From an uncultured bacterium (GTDB taxonomy: Bacteria; Actinomycetota; Coriobacteriia; Coriobacteriales; Coriobacteriaceae), in assembly GCA_905214435.1 (NCBI GenBank), contig CAJMMA010000035.1:1-19637 (forward strand): DNA of 19,637 nucleotides. Direction: 5' to 3'. Under the pieces are notes generated by a model, which was not told the DNA's origin, ran no database searches, and saw nothing but the letters and a program-made list of their open reading frames with translations. The position numbers and the translations under genes were made by a program. This document shows, piece by piece, positions 1-6,699 of this stretch; positions within the stretch are counted from its first letter, which is position 1; every line of letters begins with the position of its first letter.

Positions 1-1260
1 TGGACCATCAAGCGTTGTCTCGAGTGGACCAAGGAGTACCTGGCCGAGCGCGGCGAGGAGCACCCCCGTCTTTCTGCCGAGTGGCTGCTGTGCGCCGCCA
101 CGGGCCTGGCGCGCATTGACCTATATATGCGTATGGACGAGACGCTTAACGCGGCCCAGCTCGAGACCATGCATGCGGCCGTTGTCCGCCGCGCTAAGGG
201 CGAGCCGCTGCAATACATCACGGGCAGCACGCAGTTTCGCATGATCGACGTCGCGTGCGCCCCCGGTGTGCTCATTCCGCGCCCCGAGACCGAGATGCTC
301 GTCGAGGAAGTCCTCAATTATCTGGATGCCGAGGTACTGAGCCCCGAGGCCGCTGCCCGTCAGCGTGTTGAGCTGCCTTGGAACGATGAGGTCGAGGAGG
401 CACGCAAGGCCGAGGCCGCATTGGCCGACGAGCGAGCGACGGCCGAGCGCCGTGCCGCCAACCTCACAGCTGCCGACGAGGCGGCGCTAGGCGGCGATGT
501 GCTGGGCAGTCGCGCTTATGCCGAGGAACTGGCCGATCGCGAGGCCGAGGAAGCCGCCGCGCAGGCGGCAGAAGCCGAAGCGGCAGAAGCAGAGGCCATG
601 GAAACCCCCGAGCCCGAGCTCGACGAATACGGCATCGCCATTGAGGACAACGACCAACAGGCGACTCCCGCGCAAGATGCCGCCGAGGCCAACGTATCTG
701 CCCCAGCCGAGCCCCGCACTGCCCGCGTTCTCGAGGTCGGCTGCGGCACGGGCTGCATTTCGCTCTCCCTTGCCTGGGAGCGCCGCGGCCACGTTACCTG
801 CACTGCTACCGATATCGAGCCGCGCGCCATCGATCTGGCCACCAAAAACCGTGATGCGCTTGGCCTCACGTCCGACGAGGTCGCCTTCAGCCTCACAAAC
901 CTGGTGAGCTCCATTCCCCGCGAAGAGTGGGGCACCTTTGATGTGCTCGTCTCCAACCCACCTTACATCCCGACCGACGTCATGCGCTCGCTGCCGCATG
1001 AGGTCAAGGACTTTGAGCCCGATCTGGCGCTCGAGGGCGGTGCCGACGGTCTCGATATCTTCCGCCGCCTGCTCAACGCGGCGCCCTACATGCTGCGTGC
1101 CGGCGGCCTGTTTGCCTGCGAGCTCTACGAGGGCGCGCTCGACGCCGCGGCCGAGCTCTGTCGTCAAGCAGGCCTTTCGGACGTGCGTATCGTCCACGAC
1201 CTCACCGATCGCCCCCGCATTGTCCGAGCCATCGTCACCGAGCCCAAGCAACGCCAGTAA
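1..1260 (+). CDS. prmC: Peptide chain release factor N5-glutamine methyltransferase PrmC, 5' partial, with large internal insertion
   Basis: PrmC uses S-adenosylmethionine to methylate the glutamine of the GGQ motif of release factors RF1/RF2 in the cytoplasm. The reading frame is open from the first base, so the start lies outside the window; 419 residues are visible. The N-terminal helical domain is recognisable (EWTKEYLAERG, GEPLQYITG, PRPETEMLVEEVL). The methyltransferase core follows, with the SAM loop EVGCGTG (bases 733-753) and the catalytic NPPY motif (955-966). Between these parts, bases about 328-714, lies a ~130-residue Ala/Glu-rich acidic insertion absent from typical PrmC (about 280 residues). 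It contains an in-frame 15-base tandem repeat: GCGGCAGAAGC at 565-575 and again at 580-590. The core motifs are intact, so the enzyme is probably active. In related genomes this gene usually follows prfA and precedes tsaC; here a hicAB cassette sits between prmC and tsaC. Confidence 0.93.
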   Translation, partial: WTIKRCLEWTKEYLAERGEEHPRLSAEWLLCAATGLARIDLYMRMDETLNAAQLETMHAAVVRRAKGEPLQYITGSTQFRMIDVACAPGVLIPRPETEMLVEEVLNYLDAEVLSPEAAARQRVELPWNDEVEEARKAEAALADERATAERRAANLTAADEAALGGDVLGSRAYAEELADREAEEAAAQAAEAEAAEAEAMETPEPELDEYGIAIEDNDQQATPAQDAAEANVSAPAEPRTARVLEVGCGTGCISLSLAWERRGHVTCTATDIEPRAIDLATKNRDALGLTSDEVAFSLTNLVSSIPREEWGTFDVLVSNPPYIPTDVMRSLPHEVKDFEPDLALEGGADGLDIFRRLLNAAPYMLRAGGLFACELYEGALDAAAELCRQAGLSDVRIVHDLTDRPRIVRAIVTEPKQRQ

Positions 1261-1274
1261 TATTTATTAACTGG

Positions 1275-1303
1275 TTAGCAAAAATTATAAAGTAGTTTAT
1301 AAT
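1275..1303 (+). promoter_or_regulatory. Promoter of hicAB
   Basis: A perfect -10 box TATAAT (1298-1303) stands 17 bases downstream of TTAGCA (1275-1280), a 4-of-6 match to the -35 consensus. Transcription would begin near 1310, leaving a leader of about 19 bases before the hicA ATG. The surroundings are markedly AT-rich compared with the flanking coding DNA. The boxes are read from the sequence; activity is inferred. Confidence 0.7.
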
Positions 1304-1304
1304 T
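1283..1304. promoter_or_regulatory. Inverted repeat overlapping the hicAB -10 box (probable operator)
   Basis: Perfect 9-base inverted repeat: AATTATAAA (1283-1291), spacer GTAG, TTTATAATT (1296-1304). The right arm contains the -10 box of the hicAB promoter, so a protein bound here would block RNA polymerase. HicB antitoxins and HicAB complexes are known to autorepress at inverted repeats in their own promoters, which makes HicB the obvious candidate ligand. The assignment is inference. Confidence 0.65.
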
Positions 1305-1328
1305 AGGACGGCTGAAAGAGGTCGGCCC

Positions 1329-1514
1329 ATGCAACCTCCTACCTTTCGGGAAATCATTGCCCTACTCAAGCACGATGGATTCGTGAAGGTCGCGCAAGTC
1401 GGTAGTCATGCTAAGTATGTTTCTGGTGACCGCGTTGTCACCGTGAACGGCTCTGGTGGTGATCGACCAAAGAAGGGCACGTGGGCAAGTATTCGTCGCC
1501 AAGCTGGATGGTAG
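1329..1514 (+). CDS. hicA: HicA-family toxin (mRNA interferase)
   Basis: 61-residue protein of the HicA family, small double-stranded-RNA-binding-fold RNases that cut mRNA when not neutralised by HicB. Visible family features are the N-terminal REIIALLKHDGF segment, the GSHAKY motif carrying the expected catalytic histidine (residue 27), and the C-terminal KKGTWASIRRQAGW, matching the usual 'GTL-SI-RQAG' ending. The common 'P-x-H' segment before that ending is replaced by NGSGGDRP, so this is a divergent member. The ATG at 1329 is preceded by GAAAGAGG (1314-1320) as ribosome binding site. hicB begins 11 bases after the stop, the typical toxin-first order. Expression probably starts from the promoter at 1275-1303 under control of the overlapping inverted repeat. 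Confidence 0.85.
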   Translation: MQPPTFREIIALLKHDGFVKVAQVGSHAKYVSGDRVVTVNGSGGDRPKKGTWASIRRQAGW

Positions 1515-1525
1515 TTGGAGGCAAA

Positions 1526-1972
1526 ATGAGGCAGCGATTTACCTATGACTGCGTTCTCATAAAAGAAGACGATGGTTACTGCGCTAGCTTCCCGCAGATT
1601 CCCGGCGCCTTTGCCGATGGCGATACGCGCGAAGAAGCGATTGCCCATGCCACCGAGGCACTGATGGCGTTTTTGGCCGACGACCTCAACAACGGTTTGA
1701 CTCCGGCAGGGTACGAACGCTCGGCCGAGGTCGTGGCCCTTTCAGTCGAAATCGACCACGAGGACGCTCGGGAAGCGGCGTGCCGAACATTTAAAGACGC
1801 AGCGCTGGACCTCAAAGTCTCCGCTCCGCGGATTACCGCGCTGGTCAAAGCCGGCAAACTCGATGTTGAACTCGTCGACGGCCGTCGGATGATAACGATA
1901 GACAGTATCGAGCGTTACGCCGCCCAAGAACGTCACGCCGGAAGACCAAAGAAGTTTGTAGCCGTCCAATAA
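1526..1972 (+). CDS. hicB: HicB-family antitoxin with C-terminal helix-turn-helix
   Basis: 148-residue antitoxin partner of HicA. Residues 1-60 form the HicB fold (degenerate RNase H-like): YDCVLIKEDDGYCASFPQIPG, a DGDTREEAIAHA helix and a FLADDL helix. Residues about 90-135 look like a DNA-binding helix-turn-helix of the excisionase/MerR-like type (VSAPRITALVKAGKL, then VDGRRMITIDSIERY), rather than the ribbon-helix-helix or Xre-type domain often found in HicB. I chose ATG 1526 because GGAGG lies at 1517-1521 and the HicB fold begins at once (MRQRFTYDCV); an upstream in-frame ATG at 1481 lies inside hicA and adds no family-like residues. HicB probably binds the inverted repeat at 1283-1304. 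HicB identity is firm; the class of the DNA-binding domain is my reading of the pattern. Confidence 0.85.
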   Translation: MRQRFTYDCVLIKEDDGYCASFPQIPGAFADGDTREEAIAHATEALMAFLADDLNNGLTPAGYERSAEVVALSVEIDHEDAREAACRTFKDAALDLKVSAPRITALVKAGKLDVELVDGRRMITIDSIERYAAQERHAGRPKKFVAVQ

Positions 1973-2106
1973 CCCCCTAACTTTCACCGACTACTAGAGC
2001 CGCTCACCAAACCAACATGCGCTCTGGGCAAATAGATTGAACGTTTCGTGCGAGAATGCCCCACAGTAAACAAACTTGCACCAGAGCGTAAGGGGCTGGC
2101 ATACAC

Positions 2107-2850
2107 ATGCAGACGGTCTATCGGGTATACGAGGGAACGCGCGAGCCGCATCGGCTTGCCGTCGAGCGCACGGCCGAGGTGCTCGGCCGCGGCGGCCTGG
2201 CTTTGATCCCGACCGAGACCGTCTACGGTGTCGCCGTGGCAGTCAACGCCTTCTCGGACGCCGTGCCCCAAGATGCAAGCGAATTCCCATCGTGGCCGCG
2301 CGATCCGCAGGCCGCCGTCAATGGCGCCGCAGTTCCTGCGCTCGGCACCGGCTATCGCCGTATCTTCACTCTCAAGCAACGTGAGCTCACGCAAACCGTC
2401 GCTTGGCTGGTCGATGGCGTCGAAGCACTCGACCGCTATGGCGTGGATATCCCTAACGAGGCCCGCGTACTCGCGCGACGATGCTGGCCGGGAGCCCTGA
2501 CTATCGTGATTAAGGCAGCCCCCTGCGTGCCGACCTTTATGTGCGCCGCCGATGACACGGTGGCTCTTCGCGCTTCGGCCTCTCCCGTGGTCCAAGCGCT
2601 CATCCGCGCCTGCGGCAGCCCTCTTGCCTGCACGAGCGCCAACACGCACGGCGCGCCCTCGCCGGCAAGCTTTGCCGCCGTCGAGGGTCGCATCCTGGAG
2701 GGGGTCGATGTTGCCGTCGACGCCGGTGAGACCCCGTGTCGCGACGCCTCGACCATCGTGTCGTTCCAGCACGGCGGGCTCCAGATCCTGCGCCAAGGCG
2801 CACTTCCCGCATCAGAGATCGAACGGGTCCTGTCCGACCCGATGCAATAG
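2107..2850 (+). CDS. tsaC: L-threonylcarbamoyladenylate synthase (TsaC/Sua5/YrdC family)
   Basis: 247-residue member of the YrdC/Sua5 family. These enzymes make threonylcarbamoyl-AMP from threonine, bicarbonate and ATP for the universal t6A modification at position 37 of ANN-decoding tRNAs. Evidence: IPTETVYGV near residues 37-45 (family P-T-E-T-V-Y-G), a KQR signature in IFTLKQRE, WPGALTIV, LACTSANTHG (the T-S-A-N nucleotide-binding motif) and DASTIVSF near the end. An insertion of ~35 residues separates the TVYG motif from the KxR motif, and the usual proline-rich segment after KxR is changed (ELTQTVAWLV). There is no C-terminal Sua5 domain. ATG 2107 is preceded by AAGGGG (2090-2095) at a slightly long spacing. 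glpK follows 13 bases after the stop, suggesting one transcript. Confidence 0.9.
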   Translation: MQTVYRVYEGTREPHRLAVERTAEVLGRGGLALIPTETVYGVAVAVNAFSDAVPQDASEFPSWPRDPQAAVNGAAVPALGTGYRRIFTLKQRELTQTVAWLVDGVEALDRYGVDIPNEARVLARRCWPGALTIVIKAAPCVPTFMCAADDTVALRASASPVVQALIRACGSPLACTSANTHGAPSPASFAAVEGRILEGVDVAVDAGETPCRDASTIVSFQHGGLQILRQGALPASEIERVLSDPMQ

Positions 2851-2863
2851 AAAGGTGTAAGCG

Positions 2864-4405
2864 ATGTCGTTGAATCTGGGCAGCCTGGGCATGGAAGATG
2901 CCTCGTTTAACTTTGGCGGTTCCTACATCATGGCGCTCGACTGCGGCACCACCTCGGTACTTGCGACCATCGTCGACGAGTACGGATGCATCGTCGCGCA
3001 GGCACGTCGCAGCGTCAAAACCAGCTTCCCACGTCCCGGTTGGGTAGAGCAAGACCCCATGGCGGTCCTTGCCAGCCAGATCGCCGTCATGATGGAAGTC
3101 CAGTTTAAGAGCGGTATCCACTCCGACCGCATTGCCGCCATCGGCATCTCCAACCAGCGCGAGACCACGGTGGTCTGGGATCGCGTGAGCGGTCAGCCGA
3201 TCTATAACGCTATCGTATGGCAGTGCCGCCGTACCGCACCTCTGATCGACGAGCTTGTCGAGCAGGGCGCAGAAGGGCTGGTGCGCTCCCGCACGGGACT
3301 CACGCTCGACCCGTATTTCTCGGCCTCCAAGGTGCAGTGGATTCTCGACAACGTCGACGGCGCACGCGAAAGCGCGGCGGCGGGCGACCTCATGTTTGGC
3401 ACCATCGACACCTGGCTCATCTACAACCTCACCGGCGGCCAGGTCTTTGCCACCGACTACACCAATGCCAGCCGCACGGCACTCTTTAATATCCATACGC
3501 TCGATTGGGACGACGACCTGCTGGCACTCTTTGACGTTCCACGTTCCATGATGCCCGAGGTTCGCTGGAGCTCGGGCGACTACGGCCGCGTCGCGAGCGA
3601 CATCATGACCAACATGCCGCCCATCATGGGCGTGGCGGGTGACCAACAGGCGTCGCTGTTCGGCCACTGCTGTTTCCGTCCCGGCCAGACCAAAAACACC
3701 TATGGCACGGGTTGCTTTATGCTCATGAACACCGGCGACGAGATCGTCGAATCCAAGAATGGCCTGGTCTCCACCATCGGTATCGCTGCGGACGGCAAAG
3801 TCAGCTATGCGCTCGAGGGCTCTATTTTTGCCGCCGGCTCAACGATGAACTGGCTTCGCAACAACATGGGCATCATCTCGAGCGTGAGCGAGTCGGCACA
3901 ACTCGCTGCTTCGATTAGCGACAACGAGGGCTGCTACTTCGTTCCCGCCTTTGCGGGTTTGGGTGCTCCCTGGTGGGACCCGCATGCTCGCGGTATCGTG
4001 TGCGGTCTGACCGGCGCCTCGAGCCGTGCGACCATCGTACGTGCCGCCTGCGAATCCATGGCATATCAGAGCTACGACGTGCTGCGCGCCATGGAGCAGG
4101 ACGTGGGGCTTTCGATTGAGCGCCTGTCTGTCGATGGCGGTGCCTCGCGCAACGAGTTCATCATGCAATTCCAGGCCGACCTGCTGGATATCCCCGTGCT
4201 GCAATGCGAGACGGTGGAGACCACGGCAATCGGCGCCGCGTACTTGGCGGGCCTTGCCGTCGGCTACTGGGAGGATTTGGAGGAGCTGGAGCAAAACGCT
4301 CAGATCGTCAAAATCTTCCATCCTCATATGTCCGCCGAGCGCCGTGAGAGCAACCTCGCTGGTTGGCGTGATGCAGTCAGGCGCTCGCTCAGCACCTCAC
4401 AGTAG
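2864..4405 (+). CDS. glpK: Glycerol kinase
   Basis: 513-residue FGGY-family kinase that phosphorylates glycerol to sn-glycerol-3-phosphate using ATP in the cytoplasm, feeding glycolysis and phospholipid synthesis. Characteristic glycerol-kinase blocks are present: NQRETTVVW, YNAIVWQCRRTAP, DPYFSASKVQWILDNV, TYGTGCFMLMNTGD, VPAFAGLGAPWWDPHARG and VDGGASRNEFIMQFQAD. The residues known to contact glycerol (Arg-Glu of QRET, Tyr of DPYFS, Asp-Gln of GDQQA) are kept, so glycerol is the likely substrate. Odd point: the N-terminal phosphate-binding loop reads LDCGTTSVLA where most GlpK have LDQGTTSSRA, so the arginine reported to contact ADP (Arg18 in E. coli) is leucine. ATG 2864 has AAAGGTG (2851-2857) upstream; the first ~18 residues extend beyond the usual N-terminus. 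Probably cotranscribed with tsaC. Confidence 0.95.
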   Translation: MSLNLGSLGMEDASFNFGGSYIMALDCGTTSVLATIVDEYGCIVAQARRSVKTSFPRPGWVEQDPMAVLASQIAVMMEVQFKSGIHSDRIAAIGISNQRETTVVWDRVSGQPIYNAIVWQCRRTAPLIDELVEQGAEGLVRSRTGLTLDPYFSASKVQWILDNVDGARESAAAGDLMFGTIDTWLIYNLTGGQVFATDYTNASRTALFNIHTLDWDDDLLALFDVPRSMMPEVRWSSGDYGRVASDIMTNMPPIMGVAGDQQASLFGHCCFRPGQTKNTYGTGCFMLMNTGDEIVESKNGLVSTIGIAADGKVSYALEGSIFAAGSTMNWLRNNMGIISSVSESAQLAASISDNEGCYFVPAFAGLGAPWWDPHARGIVCGLTGASSRATIVRAACESMAYQSYDVLRAMEQDVGLSIERLSVDGGASRNEFIMQFQADLLDIPVLQCETVETTAIGAAYLAGLAVGYWEDLEELEQNAQIVKIFHPHMSAERRESNLAGWRDAVRRSLSTSQ

Positions 4406-4528
4406 GGCTGCGATGGGCTGCTCGATACAACAAACCGCTAAACTAATGCATGGCGTGCGGCGGCAACATTGCTGCGCGCCTTGTCAGCAAGGCCGTTTTG
4501 CGGCCGCAACGAAAGGGGCAATCAATCC
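4406..4528 (+). other. glpK-upp intergenic region with a 12-base palindrome
   Basis: No gene. It holds the palindrome TTGCGGCCGCAA (4498-4509) and an overlapping alternative hairpin, GGCCG (4491-4495) with CGGCC (4501-4505), just upstream of the upp ribosome binding site AAAGGGG (about 4513-4518). A weak -10-like TAAACT occurs near 4439-4444 without a convincing -35. No terminator for glpK is evident. Confidence 0.4.
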
Positions 4529-5176
4529 ATGACCGTCACCTACGATGCGTCCCGTGTGACGCTTGTCGATCACCCGCTCGTCCAGCACAAGCTGTCGATC
4601 CTGCGCGACAAAAACACCGGCACCAACCAGTTCCGCCAGCTCGTGCGCGAACTCGCGCTTTTTGACGGCTACGAGGCCATGCGCGACCTGCCTATGGAAG
4701 ACGTCGAGGTCGAGACCCCCATCACTACCGCCACGTTCAAACAGCTTGCCGGCAAGAAACTCGCCATCGTGCCCATCCTGCGTGCGGGCCTTGGCATGGT
4801 CGACGGCATCCTCGACCTGGTGCCCTCCGCTCGCGTGGGTCACATCGGCATGGAGCGCGACGAGGTCACCCACGAGCCGCACGAGTATTACTGCAAGATG
4901 CCCAAGGATATCGACCAGCGCATCTGCCTGGTCGTCGACCCCATGCTTGCCACGGGCGGTTCGGCCGAGATGGCCATCAGCTACCTGCGCGAGCGCGGTG
5001 TCAAGGACATCCGCATGCTGTGCATCGTCGCGGCCCCCGAGGGCCTCAAGTCGCTGACCGAGAAGGACCCAGATGTGCATATCTATACCTGCGCCATCGA
5101 CGACCATCTCAACGAGGCTGCCTACATCGTTCCCGGCCTCGGCGACGCCGGCGACCGCATCTACGGCACGCTCTAG
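4529..5176 (+). CDS. upp: Uracil phosphoribosyltransferase
   Basis: 215-residue type I phosphoribosyltransferase that converts uracil and PRPP to UMP, the pyrimidine salvage step. It begins with the usual Upp segment (VDHPLVQHKLSILRDKNTGT), then FRQLVRELALFDGYEAMRDL, the PILRAGLGMVDGIL block, the PRPP-binding signature VVDPMLATGGSA, and the C-terminal uracil-binding segment with GLGDAGDRIYGTL. Length matches the family (about 208-215). I chose ATG 4529 because AAAGGGG lies ~11 bases upstream and the protein then starts like other Upp proteins; upstream in-frame starts would add non-conserved residues. It stands alone, between the tsaC-glpK unit and the atp operon. Confidence 0.96.
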   Translation: MTVTYDASRVTLVDHPLVQHKLSILRDKNTGTNQFRQLVRELALFDGYEAMRDLPMEDVEVETPITTATFKQLAGKKLAIVPILRAGLGMVDGILDLVPSARVGHIGMERDEVTHEPHEYYCKMPKDIDQRICLVVDPMLATGGSAEMAISYLRERGVKDIRMLCIVAAPEGLKSLTEKDPDVHIYTCAIDDHLNEAAYIVPGLGDAGDRIYGTL

Positions 5177-5456
5177 TCGCTGGGCTAAACGGCCGCGGCT
5201 GCAAATACGAAGAAACGGTGCGCGCGGACGAACAAAAGGCGACCGCGCGCACTCCTGTTAACGGACGTTTTGCCCTGCAGGGTTCGAGAAAAACGTATTA
5301 CCGTACCTGCGGCATAAAGAAGGTCTTAAGAAAACGAACAGGTGCGTATTAACCGATGCTTTTTCGGTTGTACTTTAGCGATTGGCTCGTACAATAGTCA
5401 CCAATGTTTGGCGGGAACTGTTCTGTGAAGCGTTAAAAAGGAAAGTGAGGACGCCA
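5177..5456. other. 280-base intergenic region with several inverted repeats (upp-atp)
   Basis: No credible gene. In order: a perfect 10-base inverted repeat, GTGCGCGCGG (5218-5227) with CCGCGCGCAC (5243-5252), loop 15, a possible upp terminator but with a poor T-run; ACGTTTT (5265-5271) pairing with AAAACGT (5290-5296) around the palindrome CCCTGCAGGG (5273-5282); ACCTG pairing with CAGGT nearby; direct repeats of CGTATTA (5294-5300, 5345-5351); and AACCGA (5351-5356) with TCGGTT (5364-5369), abutting the promoter. The density of symmetry suggests regulated entry into the atp operon; function is unknown. Confidence 0.55.
5368..5395 (+). promoter_or_regulatory. Probable promoter of the ATP synthase operon
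   Basis: TACAAT at 5390-5395 is a 5-of-6 match to the -10 consensus; TTGTAC at 5368-5373 is a weak -35, with a 16-base spacer. Transcription would begin near 5402, giving a leader of ~55 bases. A 6-base inverted repeat (5351-5369) overlaps the -35 element and could be an operator. Inference from sequence only. Confidence 0.5.
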
Positions 5457-5768
5457 GTGTTTCAGATAGCCGATCTGCTCGCTATCGTTGCAGGCGCCAT
5501 CGCGGGCGCAATTGCCTTCCTTCCCTTTGTCTTTACGCTCAAGCCGGTTCTTGACGATAAACAGAATGCGGACATGCTCAAGGGTATGGTGAGTCTGGCG
5601 GTCTCGGCAATCGCCCTGCTCGTCTTTACCTTGGTTGTGTTTGTGTTGTTCGGAGAGGCATTTCGCATGTTCCTCCTGGGCGAGGCGATCGGCTTCGTGG
5701 CCTTTATGGCCGCCTGCGCGGTTCGTGTCGCCAAGGCGCTGCGAGATCCTCATGAGGTCGAAAGGTAA
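5457..5768 (+). CDS. AtpI-like small membrane protein of the ATP synthase operon
   Basis: 103-residue hydrophobic protein occupying the atpI position, directly before atpB. Three membrane segments are predicted by eye: residues ~7-28, ~44-66 and ~71-91, with a short polar loop (KPVLDDKQNADMLKG) between the first two. AtpI proteins are poorly conserved and help assemble the c-ring or insert F0 subunits; I infer that role mainly from position, since sequence similarity is not strong by eye. GTG 5457 is chosen because GTGAGG (5445-5450) sits 6 bases upstream. A TTG start at 5382 would place the coding start on top of the putative promoter. atpB starts 3 bases after the stop. Confidence 0.7.
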   Translation: MFQIADLLAIVAGAIAGAIAFLPFVFTLKPVLDDKQNADMLKGMVSLAVSAIALLVFTLVVFVLFGEAFRMFLLGEAIGFVAFMAACAVRVAKALRDPHEVER

Positions 5769-5771
5769 GTC

Positions 5772-6575
5772 GTGGAAATTTTTGAAAAGCTGCCTGATGA
5801 GATTAATCATCTGGTCAGCGAGTTCAGCTCCACCCCTGTCGTGGGCGATCTGAGCTGCGGCATCACGCAGTACTCGTTTTGGCTGATCGTCTCCACGATC
5901 GTGCTCCTGATCGTCCTGGCCGTGTTCAAGAAGAAGCAGACCCTGGTTCCCAAGGGCTTCTTCGTCAACGGTTTCGAGTACATCATCGAGTACGTCGAGA
6001 ACGATATCGGCAAGGGTGTCGTGGGTGAGAACTGGAAGAAGCACTTCCCGTTCCTGTGCTCGCTTTTCCTGTTCATCCTGATCAATAACATGATCGGCCT
6101 GATTCCGGGAATGAAGCCCGGCACCGGCGCAATCGGCTCCACCGCCGCACTCGCCATTTTCGCCTTCGTGTACTTCATCTACTACGGATGCAAGGCTCAC
6201 GGCGTGATCGGCTACATCAAGAGCCTCGCCCCGCAGGGCGTGAGCTTCCCGATGAACGTGCTCGTGTGGGTCGTCGAGCTTTTCTCGACCTTCCTGCGCC
6301 TCATCACGCTCGCCGTCCGTCTGTTCTGCAACATGTTCGCAGGACACGTGGTCATGGGCTCGTTCGCCATCATGGCGAGCATGTTCATGCAGCCGCTGCT
6401 TCAGCAGGTTTCCGCGGCCCACGCCGTTGGCGCCCTGCCTTCGCTGGCCTGGCTTGCCATCCTCATCCTGATCTATGCGATCGAGCTTGTGGTCGGCGCC
6501 ATCCAGGCTTACGTCTTCACGGTCCTTACCGCCGTGTATGTCTCCGAGGCAGAGGAGGTCGCGGAGGAGGAGTAG
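5772..6575 (+). CDS. atpB: F0F1 ATP synthase subunit a
   Basis: 267-residue integral membrane stator subunit carrying the two ion half-channels next to the c-ring. The essential arginine is residue 183, in LITLAVRLFCNMFAGH, matching the family's 'LRLFGNM-AG' helix (Arg210 in E. coli). The C-terminal helix IELVVGAIQAYVFTVL carries the conserved glutamine. Earlier segments include INNMIGLIPG and several long hydrophobic stretches, giving five to six membrane helices. The GTG start at 5772 follows GAAAGGTAA and lies 3 bases past the previous stop, so translation is probably coupled. A 124-base gap separates it from atpE. Confidence 0.96.
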   Translation: MEIFEKLPDEINHLVSEFSSTPVVGDLSCGITQYSFWLIVSTIVLLIVLAVFKKKQTLVPKGFFVNGFEYIIEYVENDIGKGVVGENWKKHFPFLCSLFLFILINNMIGLIPGMKPGTGAIGSTAALAIFAFVYFIYYGCKAHGVIGYIKSLAPQGVSFPMNVLVWVVELFSTFLRLITLAVRLFCNMFAGHVVMGSFAIMASMFMQPLLQQVSAAHAVGALPSLAWLAILILIYAIELVVGAIQAYVFTVLTAVYVSEAEEVAEEE

Positions 6576-6699
6576 TCTTCCGTTCGCGCCTTAAAGGTAA
6601 GGTAATTCGTTAAACCGCCGGTGCCCGTACCCATGGAGCCCGGCAGTTATAAAAAGGTTATCCTGCGTGAAATAAGACACGCACGACAAAGGAGGAATC
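6576..6699 (+). other. atpB-atpE intergenic leader with a GC hairpin and strong ribosome binding site
   Basis: This is the only sizeable gap inside the atp operon. GCCGG (6617-6621) can pair with CCGGC (6640-6644) around an 18-base loop. It ends with a near-perfect Shine-Dalgarno AAAGGAGG seven to eight bases before the atpE GTG. Such a leader fits the high translation needed for subunit c, which is required in many copies per complex; that link is inference. Confidence 0.45.

Noticed and set aside
487..1251. Long open frame on the - strand opposite prmC (254 codons)
   Set aside because: Antisense shadow in GC-rich coding DNA; no ribosome binding site or recognisable domain, while the + strand frame has clear PrmC motifs.
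2037..2068. Possible tsaC promoter starting with TTGAAC at 2037-2042
   Set aside because: No -10 box at a 16-18 base spacing; candidates are at 19-20 bases and match poorly.
5218..5252. 10-base inverted repeat after upp as an intrinsic terminator
   Set aside because: The stem is strong but no run of T follows, so I list it as an intergenic repeat rather than a terminator.
5382..5456. TTG start at 5382 for the AtpI-like gene
   Set aside because: It would overlap the -10 box and adds 25 residues with no hydrophobic or conserved pattern; GTG 5457 has a correctly spaced ribosome binding site.
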